Below are positions 1-9,112 of a stretch of 64,000 nt of DNA, one piece after another; position 1 is the stretch's first letter; each line of letters opens with the position of its first letter. The notes under the pieces were generated by a model, which was given only the letters and a program-made list of their open reading frames with translations, did not search any database and was not told the DNA's origin. This DNA comes from Jaminaea rosea (lineage: Eukaryota; Basidiomycota; Exobasidiomycetes; Microstromatales): positions 1,197,496-1,261,495 of the forward strand of contig NW_020289975.1 in assembly GCF_003144245.1 (NCBI RefSeq), given 5' to 3'. Position numbers and translations under genes: made by a program.

Positions 1-183
1 TGGCCAAGGCTAGGTAGGGGGAAGGTGGCTGGCTAATGGGAGTGGAGCAATCCCATCTTGTACCTCATGATCACGGCAGCAGAGCATCATCATCTCACGC
101 ACTCGCTCGCACGCATCCACGACTGTATGAATTCCTTCTATCGATATCAGAAGCCAGTGCTATCGCCTCGCCTCAGCACTCGT
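1..183. other. 3' flank of the Hsp110 gene
   Basis: This stretch lies downstream of the stop codon of the minus-strand Hsp110 gene and presumably holds its 3' UTR and polyadenylation signals. I see no gene, repeat or RNA in it. Confidence 0.5.
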
Positions 184-2547
184 CTAGTCGACGTCCATGT
201 TGTTCGGCGCCTCACCCTCAGCAGCCTTAGCCTCCTCTCCCTCCTTTGCCGGCTCCTCAGCCTTCTTCTCATCCTTGGGCGGTGCGTTGGCCTCAGGTGC
301 AGGCGCAGGCGGTGCCTTGGGCTTGAGCTTGGTCATAATAGGCGTGCAAACGTAGAGGACCTCGTCCCTCTGCTTGCTCATCTCAGCCGCAGTGACCTTG
401 GGGTCCTCGTTCTTGGGCATCTCAGCCTGCTTGGCAAGCTTGCCATCGAGCCAGTGAGCGGTGTTGGCGCACTTCTCGATGACCTTCTGCTTCTCCTCAT
501 CGCTGATGTGCGAATACTTCTCGTCGCCACCCTGTGCCTGCTCGAGGAAGCTGTTGAGCGTCTCACGGAGCGCCGAAGCAGCCTTGGGACGGAGCTCGTT
601 CTCCTTGAAACGAGCAACGATGGGGCCACCGATCTTCTGAAGCTTCTCGATGCGCTCCACGTACGCAGACTTTGTTGCCTCGTCGCCCTCGTCCGAGTAG
701 AGCCACTCCTCCTCAGCATTCAAGGCAGCAAGGTACTGTTCCTTCTCCTTGGCCTGGACGTAAGGGCGGAGCGCACCGTCGAGCTTGGAGCGCTGGTCGT
801 AGATCATCTCCTCGAGCGCATTCTTGCGGTCAGCCGTGTCGATGACGAGCTTGTCGTTGGCGTACATCTGACCCTCGAGCTCCTTGAGCTCAGCCGTGAT
901 CGAGGCGTCCTTGGTGCCCAAACCGGAAACGGTGGGGAGGTCTTCCTTGCGCTGAAGCTTCTTGACCTTCTGCTTGATCGTCTTGGGCGGCTCGCCGTCG
1001 ACCTGAGCGGCGTTCGGGTCGGGGACGTCCTCCTCCTTCTCTACCTCCTCGACGAGGTAAGCGCCCTCGAAGTTGAGTACGGAGTGGAGATTGAGCCTCG
1101 TCTTGACCTTGACGATGGAGTGGTCCCCGCTGGCAGTGGGCTTGACGCCCTTGACGGTGAACTGACCAAGGAAAGGGTTGATGCCCTTGGGAAGCAGCTC
1201 CGGGTTGGCGTAGTGAGCCTCGAGCGAGAAGGGCTCCTTGCGGTAGAAGGTGAGAATTTTCGTCGAGGGAACAGGGTTGTTGGGCTGGAAGACGAGCAAC
1301 TCAGTCTCCTCGTCGACGTCAGCCTTCTCCCAAGTGACCTTGATCGGGTAAGCGGTGACGTCGTGGACGGCAAAGTCACGGACGCGGAAGACGGGCGAGA
1401 GGGTGGCGCACGCAAGAGTGGCACCACGAGCGACGGCCTCGTCCTGGTTCGAGGTGAAGGAGAGCTGCTTGCCAAAGAAGGCAGAGACGCGCTCCTTGAG
1501 CGAGGGCACACGCGAACTACCACCGACCATCTCGACGGAGTGGATCTCGTCCTTACTCAGGCCGGCCTGGGCGAGGGCAGCCTCGAGGGGTACAGTGACC
1601 TTCTCGAGGAGAGGAGCAATGAGGTTCTCGAAGTCCTCACGCTTGAGGGATGACGAAGCGTCAATGTCCTCCATGAGGGACTCGACGTTGAGAGGGGCGA
1701 AGGCATTGGCAGAGAGAACCTTCTTGAGGCGCTCACAGCCGGCAGACAGACGGAAGATTGCCTTGGGGTTGGAGAGGACGTCAATCTTGTACTTGCCCTT
1801 GAACTCCTCTGCAAAGTGGTGGAGGAGAGCAATGTCCATGTCACGACCACCGAAGTTGCGGTCTGAGGCAGTGCCGAGAACGGTGAGTTGACCCTTTGAG
1901 AAGGCAACGACGGCGACCTGGTAGCTCGAGTGGCCAAAGTCGCAGAAGACGACGTTGCGCGGGCTCTCAGGCTCAGGCAGGTCCGTCTTGGTGATACCAT
2001 ATCCAAGGGCAGTGGCGGTGGTGTCGTTGATGAGGCGAAGAGGGTTAAGACCAGCGATCTCAGCAGCGTCGAGCATTGCCCTTCGCTGCGAGTCGGTGTA
2101 CCACTGGGGCACTGAAAGGACGACGTCGCTGACGCCAGCACCACCCAACTCATTCTTTGCGGTATCCCTGAGCTTGCCAAGGTACATGCCCATGAGCTGC
2201 GTTGCTGAGAAGGTCCTCTCCTGATTCTCGAATCGAACCTTTACCCCTACTTCTCCCTTTGTGTCAACCAGCTCAGCATTGACAAACTTCTTCTCGTGCT
2301 CCTGGACGTCCGAGTCCTGGAGAGTGCGTCCCAAGAGACGCTTGAGAGATCCTACAGTGTTCTTGAAGTTGGACGTCTGCATGGTGGCAGCTGCCTCTCC
2401 AATGGCTCTGTTCTTCTGGCCAAAGGAGATGAGCGAGGGCGTTGCTCGGTTTGACACCTCGTTTGCGAGGACGTCAACGCCACGCTGTCTCGCTGCTCCA
2501 ATCTTGGACGAGGCATTGCCGACATCGATGCCTACAACGGAGGCCAT
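184..2547 (-). CDS. SSE1: Hsp110/SSE-type Hsp70-family chaperone and nucleotide exchange factor
   Basis: A single uninterrupted exon encodes 787 aa. The N-terminus (VVGIDVGNASSKIGAARQRG) is the phosphate-1 loop of an Hsp70 ATPase domain in its Hsp110 form, and further ATPase motifs follow (INDTTATALGYG near residue 175, VGGSSRVPSLKERV near 340). The substrate-binding part ends in a long Ala/Glu/Pro-rich acidic tail (final residues NMDVD) and lacks the EEVD of canonical cytosolic Hsp70. This pattern and the length match Hsp110 (yeast Sse1, 693 aa, somewhat shorter). The known family role is exchanging ADP for ATP on cytosolic Hsp70 and holding unfolded proteins. The ATG sits in a strong context (catcaccATGG). 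I could not find a convincing heat-shock element upstream by eye. The identification is very secure; Sse1 versus a paralogue is not resolvable here. Confidence 0.95.
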   Translation of the reverse strand: MASVVGIDVGNASSKIGAARQRGVDVLANEVSNRATPSLISFGQKNRAIGEAAATMQTSNFKNTVGSLKRLLGRTLQDSDVQEHEKKFVNAELVDTKGEVGVKVRFENQERTFSATQLMGMYLGKLRDTAKNELGGAGVSDVVLSVPQWYTDSQRRAMLDAAEIAGLNPLRLINDTTATALGYGITKTDLPEPESPRNVVFCDFGHSSYQVAVVAFSKGQLTVLGTASDRNFGGRDMDIALLHHFAEEFKGKYKIDVLSNPKAIFRLSAGCERLKKVLSANAFAPLNVESLMEDIDASSSLKREDFENLIAPLLEKVTVPLEAALAQAGLSKDEIHSVEMVGGSSRVPSLKERVSAFFGKQLSFTSNQDEAVARGATLACATLSPVFRVRDFAVHDVTAYPIKVTWEKADVDEETELLVFQPNNPVPSTKILTFYRKEPFSLEAHYANPELLPKGINPFLGQFTVKGVKPTASGDHSIVKVKTRLNLHSVLNFEGAYLVEEVEKEEDVPDPNAAQVDGEPPKTIKQKVKKLQRKEDLPTVSGLGTKDASITAELKELEGQMYANDKLVIDTADRKNALEEMIYDQRSKLDGALRPYVQAKEKEQYLAALNAEEEWLYSDEGDEATKSAYVERIEKLQKIGGPIVARFKENELRPKAASALRETLNSFLEQAQGGDEKYSHISDEEKQKVIEKCANTAHWLDGKLAKQAEMPKNEDPKVTAAEMSKQRDEVLYVCTPIMTKLKPKAPPAPAPEANAPPKDEKKAEEPAKEGEEAKAAEGEAPNNMDVD

Positions 2548-3229
2548 GGTGATGATGTGAGTGGGGTGTATGCGGGTAGTGGAGTGTTAGGAAGTGACCT
2601 GCGCTGCGATTCAGTCTCTGTGTCGTCGTCGATAGATTTTTGGCCACGAAGATCCGACTTGGCTGCGTGACTGGCTGCTCTGCCCGCCTCAGTGTGTCGT
2701 CGCAGCGCCCTGCTTGCCTGCTTGCCTGCCTGCCCGTCCGCCCGCTTGCTCCCGTCCAAGCCAAGGGTCGACGTCGACGCTCAAGAAAGAGCGAATCGCC
2801 GCGCACATTCGGTCCGCTTCGACTCGACTGCCGCGCCTGCCCGCCCAAGCTCAGCGTCACCGCGACGTCGTTGGCGCTACCAGCGATGGGCGCGCCATGG
2901 CAGCAGTATGATGGCTCAGACAAAGTGGGCGGTGCCGTTGCGCAGCCATGATAGCGATGGTGATAGCGGTGATATGTTCATTGAGAGGCGCGCAAATACA
3001 CAATAGGCACGTCGCAAGGTGGATGAAAAGGGGGCTAGTGCGCGTGGGCATTTTCATGACGCACAACGACACGAGCACATGAGAAAGGATACGTGAAAGG
3101 TGGACTGGAGAGACCTGAAGTGACAGAGGTTGATGCCGCCACTCGAAGTCTCATTTGACTTTGCTTATCGCCCACCACTCGTACCTCTTTCCACACCATT
3201 GGTCACGACCTGTAACGCTCACTCTGCCC
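2548..3229. other. Promoter of the Hsp110 gene and 3' flank of the OM14-like gene
   Basis: This 682-bp stretch must contain the Hsp110 promoter and 5' UTR (minus strand) and the 3' UTR of the upstream minus-strand gene. It is GC-rich with short CTGC/CTTGC runs near 2705-2745. An AGGGG stress-element-like word occurs near 3029, but such words are common by chance. No coding region is supported. Confidence 0.4.
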
Positions 3230-3985
3230 TCACTTCTTGCCCTGCTGCTTGCGAGCCGTCTCAGCAGCGACGTACCCCTGCCCACCAAGGAGACCGAGCA
3301 CACCGACCGAGACGGCGCTGACGACCCTTCGGTCCCAGCGTTCGATGTTGGCACGCTCCTTGTAGACAAAGTAACCCAGACCACCCAGCACGGCCAGGTT
3401 GACGGCGCCGAGGAGGGTACTCCATGCCTTGGGGTCAGAGGAGAGGTGCTTCCAGCCCTCTTGAACCTGGGCAGAGACCTCCTTCGTCTTCTTGGACAGG
3501 CTCTTCTCAGCCTTCTTGGCTTCGCGGCGGATGTGCTCTGACTCGTCGCTGGCAAACTTCTTGGCCTTGTCGGCAGCGTCGCGAGTCTCGGTCTTGAGGT
3601 GCTCGAGCTGGCTGTCAGAAGGAACGACGTTGACCTGGTTAAGAGGCGAGGGAGGCAGATGTGAGCGATGATGTCGTGAGATGGTGGGGGGGGGGGCCCA
3701 GAGAGGGCACCGAGAGTGCGGCTAGCGATGTGATGCTGCGACTACGCCATCGAGCTCGGCGCGACTATGCGCAGATGACATGCGTAACCTCGATAGTAGA
3801 TCTGGGTACCATCCCAATGCTCCTTACTTGACATGCTACTGCAGGCTCACCTTGTTAGAGTCGACGTCTACGGAGCGGTTTGGCGCGTTAGCCCCACCGG
3901 CAGAGTTTGACCCCTCGAGGAACTCACTCGAGGGCTGGGCACCACCACCAGCTGAGTTTTTGGATGCGGCGTTGGCGTAGGACAT
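3230..3985 (-). CDS. OM14-like mitochondrial outer-membrane protein (two TM segments)
   Basis: Two exons, 3985..3851 and 3634..3230, encode 179 aa. The 216-bp intron runs GTGAGC to CCAG and contains a run of ten G near 3687-3696. The protein begins MSYANAASKNSAGGG, has a disordered Ser/Asn-rich section, then NKVNVVPSD across the splice, a charged Lys/Glu helix, and two C-terminal hydrophobic segments (around LLGAVNLAVLGGLGYFVY and AVSVGLLGGQGYVAAE). This order (MSYA start, VNVVP motif, charged linker, two hydrophobic Gly-rich helices) matches, from memory, the basidiomycete family related to yeast OM14, an abundant outer-membrane protein that acts as a ribosome receptor. The exon junction is supported by the phase-0 join and the motif spanning it. 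Family membership is likely; function is inferred. Confidence 0.7.
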
Positions 3986-4839
3986 GTTGGGCGAGGAGTT
4001 GTCAGAGAAAGTGAGTTGTAGGGGTCGTGGTGGTGAGAAAGAAGGATAAAAAGCTTGATTGAGGAGCGGCGGTAATGCGGTACGAGACGATTGGTGGACT
4101 CCTGCTGCGATCGCACCTCGCAGCAGCCAGGTGGAGCGCTCTCTTTCTCTCTCTGTGTCCTCTGCCTCGTTGCTGCGATGCTGCCCGCGTGCGTCACTCT
4201 GCGACCCAGCCCACAGCGCTCAGTGTCCCCGCGCTGCTCAGCCTAGAGCAATCGCCAGCCACATGAGCGAGCTACGCCCGGCGGCTCCCATCGGCCCATC
4301 TCGGTACGATCGTGAGCCCCCGTCGCTCCCTATTGCGGTGCAACTAGGGTTGCGAGCCGGTGACGACGACGATGACCGAGGGGACGGGACAAAGGAAATC
4401 AAGCAATGTCTCATTGGCATCCTCATGACGATGCGTTGCAGCCTGAGAGCGAGAGATACGATGGCTCTGAGGAGACGCATTTCAGCGCTATGAATTCGAC
4501 AAAGGCGCCAATGGAAGGTCGTGGGGGACAAGATACTGCAAAGCATGGCATGACCATAGCATCAGGCGGCCTCGTACACCGCGAGATTGACATTGGCTGA
4601 GTGCTCGCGGACCACCTTGACTGGCCTGGCCTGGCTTGAGCGGACACGGGGCGGGCGCGTCTCGGTGCTCGACGCGCTTGGCCCTCTTGAGTCCGCTGCT
4701 TCCGTCCTGCCCTTTTGTCACTTCTCCTCACCCCACCATCCTCCCTTTCTTTGCTCAGTGGCTCCTCTGCAAAGTCCCATGACTCATTCGAGAGGCCACA
4801 GAGCGATTGGGACCGCCATTGAAACACAAGCCGGTGACA
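3986..4839. promoter_or_regulatory. Divergent intergenic region (bidirectional promoter)
   Basis: These 854 bp separate two divergently transcribed genes: the OM14-like gene (minus) and the PIP-box gene (plus). They must carry both promoters. A CT-rich stretch (tctctttctctctctgtg) lies near 4139-4156 and another before the plus-strand start near 4710-4755, as is common for fungal promoters. Short open frames here have no recognisable protein features and I treat them as chance. Confidence 0.45.
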
Positions 4840-7737
4840 ATGAGCGCGTCTAATCGATTGGCGCTGTCAGCGACGCCATCAGCGACGCCATCATCAGCGT
4901 CAGCTCGAAGACCACGGCCCGTCGCAGCTGCCACCTCGTCTTCTTCGTCCTCGTCTCGTCAGCCGCAAATCAGCAACTACTTCACCAAATCTCAGCAAGC
5001 ATCAAAACAGCATCAGCATCAGAATACCCCTCCACCTGCCCCAGAATCTGTACCAGCACCAGCTGCATCCACCGCCTCCAGCTCAAAGGCTCCACCTGTC
5101 CCAGCTCGGAAGCTGCACCTCGCCGCCCTCGGTCGAGGATTTGCGTCGACACAGTCGCCGTTGACGTCGCTTTTCAAGTGGGTCCCCGAAGACGAGCATG
5201 GCGATCACGAAGACTTTTCTACTCCAGCAGTAGGCGCTCGCCACCTCTCGGAGGACGAGGACGAAGAGGAGCGTAGATGGCTAGAAAGGGCACAAAAGCT
5301 TCGCACGAAATCTAAAGGCAGCGATGTCTCAGAGCCGCTAGCTGCTCCTGTCGATCGAGAAAGCTCAAGAAGTGGAGCGAGGCGTGCTACATCAAAGTCA
5401 CCGCTACCGATGCGGATCCCTGAAGAGGATCGCACAGAAAAGAGGCAGCGAAGCAGAGTTGCCTCACCCGTGGAACAAAGACGAAGGAGACCGGCTACAC
5501 CCGTCAACGCTGTCACTCCGAGCCACAAGAGCCCAAAAGCAGCCGCTTCTCGCACTCGCACACCAAATTCCGCTCAAAGGCTCGCTGCTGCTCATGCGGC
5601 TGCAGGCGCGGTCTCACCGCAGTCGCCCTTCCAAGAGACGCCATATATGCACCAGTCCTTGTCAGAGTTCTCGCTCATGCAGTGGGAGATCGACGCTCGT
5701 CGCAAAGCACCTCAATATCGAGTGTCTGCTGGACTACAGCCCACGGCAGGCGACCTAGATGCTCAGCGTCAGGTGGAGCGAGAAGCATTTGACAAGGCAA
5801 GGAGGGAAGGCATCGCTCGATCGATCGGTGCGCCAACAGCTATTGCCCAAACAACAATCAAGCATGTCCGGCCACCACAGCGTCCAGTGAGCGCCGGCGG
5901 AGACGTACGCGTACCTGTCAAAAGACCTGCAAGTCCACGTCCAAGCAACTCAAGCCCGAATAAGCGCCTCCCTCTTTCACCTCGCCGGCAGCCGACCGCA
6001 ACGGGCAACATGCATCGCTCGGATCCTGTGGCAAATCCGGCTGCCATCCACGCTGACGAAGACAGCGACGAGGAGAGTCTCCTACGACCTGGTCCGTCGC
6101 CTCCAAGGCCAACTCGTTTCTCCTCATCTCAAGGTCGTGCTGCACCTCCACCAGCGCGATCAGCAGCAACGCCCGTCGCTTCTGTCCCTGCTATTCGCTC
6201 GCCTCGATCGCATCGTAGGATCTACGCCCTCGAAACGCAAGATGGCGAGCCACTCCCTTCGCCCTTCCATGCACGCCGCCTCTTTGCCACAGGTGGCGCC
6301 GATCCGCGTCCAGCCGCGAAGCCATCTGCGGTAGAACTATCTCGGCAGCGCGAGGCATCTTCGAGCCTATCATCGGCGCCTTCGTCACCTACTGCTGTTG
6401 CGGAAGCGGCGGAAGCGGCCAAGACGCACTACACCACATCCTCGCCTAGCCTGTCTCCGCAATCGCCCATATCCACGCCCCATCATCGTGGTGCTCTTCT
6501 GCCAGATGAAACCTACCGCGAGCCTGACCCTCCTTCGGAGATACCAGAAACGCCCGCGCGCTCCCAGCCTCCTCGCACTGCCAAGTCAACCGCAAAGAGG
6601 GGGCCACTGGGACAGGCATTGGGTGCTCGCCTTGGCACCATCCAATCCACTCAAAAGTGCGTAGTGGCGGCCGCAAACCGTAGCGCATCAAACACGGACA
6701 GCTCCTCGTCGCTGTCTTCACCGCCCGCTGAGACGCAGCCACTGGAGGGCGAGTACGATGATAGCGACGACGAAGTGATTTTAGAGACAAAGCAACGCCA
6801 GCCGACACGTGAAAAGCCGGACGAAGTGGATCGTGATGCTACGCAGCCCTTGGCATTCTCGCCGTCGCCAGAGCCGATGCCAGCCGATCCGAAGCGATCT
6901 AGCAAGACATCAACTTCAGCATCTCAAGCTCGGCCAGCAATCTCCCGCTGGTCAGCCGTAAACGATGCTTGGGCAGATTGGGAACAGCCGCGGGAGAAGC
7001 CCTCGCGGACCAGCCATCAGCCGACACTTGGGCGCTTTGGCTTTGACGAGACGACGCGGTGGCCATCTACGACGCCACACGAGGAGCAAAGGAGCAGCAA
7101 GAGTGCAACGCCAGCTGCGCGGGGCCTCACGGCGGCGCAGCGAGCTCATTTTGCTGAGCACCCGCTTCCTCGCGACCAGACCGACATCTTGAGCGACGAG
7201 GAGGACGCAGACATCGAGGAGGCAGTATTGCGTCGCGATCAGAATGGCAACAGCAAAGAGCGCGATGCTGCGGACGACTCGGGCTTTGTGGATGCGGCCA
7301 ACAGTCCAGTGGTGCCTGCTCGGTCTCAACGGGTCCTTCGCGTGGTACCATCGCCCACTCGAAGCTTCAATGCCAACGCCGCAGCAGCTGCAGCAGCTGC
7401 TCAAGTTACGCGAGCAGATGGGAACGACGATGATGGTGATGGAGGCGAGACTCAGCCACTCGCATGGCCTTCCTCGCAGTCATCGCATACAGAGGACGAG
7501 TCACCGCCACCTCTGCCATTGCCAGTGAAAAGACGTCGCACCCAGGGGAAGGAGGCTCGACCCATCGGTGTGATCAGGCGCGCAAGCGGGCGTTTTGTTG
7601 GGGGGAGGGGCGATGAGGAGGACAATGGACCGACGAGCTCGCAGACGTCTTCATCATCGTCTTCGACATCGTGGGTACCCAGGTTGGACCAGGGTGCGGG
7701 GAAGGAATTTGAAAGCTTCCTAAGCAGGCTGTCTTGA
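4840..7737 (+). CDS. Large disordered protein with a canonical PCNA-interacting (PIP) box
   Basis: A single exon from the first ATG (4840) encodes 965 aa; an upstream extension of the frame lacks an ATG. No globular domain is recognisable. The sequence is Ser/Pro/Ala-rich with basic patches and many SP/TP sites, suggesting a CDK-regulated nuclear protein. Residues 41-48 read QPQISNYF, a perfect match to the PIP-box consensus Q-x-x-[ILM]-x-x-[FY]-[FY], followed by TK and preceded by basic/Ser residues. A second, weaker Q-x-x-L-x-x-L-F (QSPLTSLF) occurs near residue 105. Other islands that look ordered are around QETPYMHQSLSEFSLMQWE (near 265) and the C-terminus KEFESFLSRLS. Repeated acidic TQPL-containing segments (near 625, 670 and 870) could be kinase sites. 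By established knowledge a PIP-box recruits proteins to PCNA at replication forks. I do not recognise an orthologue. Confidence 0.75.
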   Translation: MSASNRLALSATPSATPSSASARRPRPVAAATSSSSSSSRQPQISNYFTKSQQASKQHQHQNTPPPAPESVPAPAASTASSSKAPPVPARKLHLAALGRGFASTQSPLTSLFKWVPEDEHGDHEDFSTPAVGARHLSEDEDEEERRWLERAQKLRTKSKGSDVSEPLAAPVDRESSRSGARRATSKSPLPMRIPEEDRTEKRQRSRVASPVEQRRRRPATPVNAVTPSHKSPKAAASRTRTPNSAQRLAAAHAAAGAVSPQSPFQETPYMHQSLSEFSLMQWEIDARRKAPQYRVSAGLQPTAGDLDAQRQVEREAFDKARREGIARSIGAPTAIAQTTIKHVRPPQRPVSAGGDVRVPVKRPASPRPSNSSPNKRLPLSPRRQPTATGNMHRSDPVANPAAIHADEDSDEESLLRPGPSPPRPTRFSSSQGRAAPPPARSAATPVASVPAIRSPRSHRRIYALETQDGEPLPSPFHARRLFATGGADPRPAAKPSAVELSRQREASSSLSSAPSSPTAVAEAAEAAKTHYTTSSPSLSPQSPISTPHHRGALLPDETYREPDPPSEIPETPARSQPPRTAKSTAKRGPLGQALGARLGTIQSTQKCVVAAANRSASNTDSSSSLSSPPAETQPLEGEYDDSDDEVILETKQRQPTREKPDEVDRDATQPLAFSPSPEPMPADPKRSSKTSTSASQARPAISRWSAVNDAWADWEQPREKPSRTSHQPTLGRFGFDETTRWPSTTPHEEQRSSKSATPAARGLTAAQRAHFAEHPLPRDQTDILSDEEDADIEEAVLRRDQNGNSKERDAADDSGFVDAANSPVVPARSQRVLRVVPSPTRSFNANAAAAAAAAQVTRADGNDDDGDGGETQPLAWPSSQSSHTEDESPPPLPLPVKRRRTQGKEARPIGVIRRASGRFVGGRGDEEDNGPTSSQTSSSSSSTSWVPRLDQGAGKEFESFLSRLS
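4960..4983 (+). other. PIP-box coding motif
   Basis: Codes for QPQISNYF (residues 41-48 of the host protein). All four constrained positions (Gln1, Ile4, Tyr7, Phe8) fit the canonical PCNA-binding consensus. Its placement near the N-terminus of a disordered protein is typical of functional PIP-boxes. Confidence 0.65.
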
Positions 7738-9112
7738 CAATTTCGGGCGCACGATCCATTGTTCATTCTTATCAAGAGATGTACCCATATTTCCCTCCCT
7801 TTGTCTGACGTAGATCTCCTTCCTGCGTGAGACAAGGCTTTGTCCAGGGTCCACGATGCTACGGTAGACAAGCAACGACGCCTTGGGCGTTGGTTGCAAC
7901 TCGGCTCGTCGAGATCGCCTGGTGTCTACGAACAAGCGAGGAACGAGAGATGGAGCGGGCGGCAGGGCGAGCGCGTGAGTGACGTGCGACAATGGGCCGC
8001 CGCGTGTGAGATCTTTGATGGTCAAAAAGAGCAACATCGGGCGAGCCTGCGACGGGCATGCCACGTAGCGTGCGCCATGCCATGAACATGAACTGAATGC
8101 GATGCCAATTGAGCATCGGTAGCGTCGGGGCGCTGCTGTCGTCGTCGTGGTCGTCATTATCATCGCCCTTGTCAATTCACTTAGGCCGCGGGCTGTGCGT
8201 GCATTGCTCGCTCGCGGGTCGACAAGACCGCAAGTTGAGGGTTGGACCCTGTTCTGCCCTCTCACTCAGCTCAAGCGCATTCAACTCAGAAGCCCCGCCG
8301 CGTCTCGACGCCGAGCGCCCTGCGACGTGCAGGAGAGAATCTCGATAACCTCCATCAGCTCCCGGCTGCTGGCTGCCCTGTCTCGCTCTCGTTGAGTCAT
8401 GATGATGATGATGCGATGAGGAGCGCGGAGACAAACAGGGAAGAATGAGATCAGTCCGCAAGAGCAGACTTGAGTCTGAGCGAGGAACAGAAGGTCTATC
8501 GGTTGAGCGGGCTCACTGACACCCAAAAAAGGGGGACCGAGTGTCGAAGCGCGGAGGAGAAGCGGGTCTGGGAGCGCAGGAGAAGCAGCGGCGAGGACGA
8601 GCGAGGGAGGGGAGGGGGACAGTGCGCTTCTTTGTGCATGTTCGTTCGAGCGACGCCCCCGCCGGCTCTTTCGCTTCGTACCTATTGTCGAGTCGCCTTT
8701 TCCATCCTCATTACCATCGTAGTCCCCCCCTCCCTCCCGACCACATTCAGCGCAACCTCTCGCGCGGCGTACGCTAGCACTCTCCTGCCGTTCGCTCACC
8801 CAGCGAGGCTTGCTCGCGCCGTTCCTCGCGTCTCGGTGTCATCGTCACTTTCGATCCCTCGCGATAGCAAAGGCAGCCATCAAGTGCCGTGCCTTGGTAG
8901 AGGCAGCTGTTCTGCCAGCTCCGATTGCCTCGACGGGTGCTTTCATGCCTCTTTTGCTTGCATGGACCCTCGCCGCTTCGCTCAACACGCAGCCGTTCCC
9001 AGCATCTTCCTTCTCGGCGACCATCAGCCCCCTCATCTGACAGCAAGGGTCACGTCTGCAGTCAGAGACGGCTTGTCTCTGCTGCTGATCGACAGTAGCT
9101 GTCACGCTCAAC
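7738..9112. other. Long intergenic region; probable long 5' leader of the RhoGEF gene
   Basis: These 1375 bp hold no gene I can support. The left part is the 3' flank of the PIP-box gene. The right part, from about 8690, is strongly CT-rich on the plus strand and probably contains the promoter and leader of the RhoGEF gene starting at 9113. A short ATG/ATC microsatellite lies near 8398-8416. A 172-codon minus-strand frame (8281-8799) and a 224-codon plus-strand frame reading into 9144 are low-complexity and lack conserved features. Confidence 0.45.

Noticed and set aside
67-1653. Plus-strand open frame of about 528 codons opposite the Hsp110 gene
   Set aside because: Long antisense frames are a known by-product of codon bias in Hsp70-family genes. 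The translation is Leu/Val/Arg-rich with no motif, and the minus-strand gene is unmistakable.
2474-2923. Minus-strand frame upstream of the Hsp110 start
   Set aside because: It overlaps the Hsp110 start in another frame, is Arg/Ser/His-rich and has no conserved feature.
8281-8799. 172-codon minus-strand frame in the 7.7-9.1 kb gap
   Set aside because: Low-complexity sequence without motifs or splice structure; consistent with chance in GC-rich DNA.
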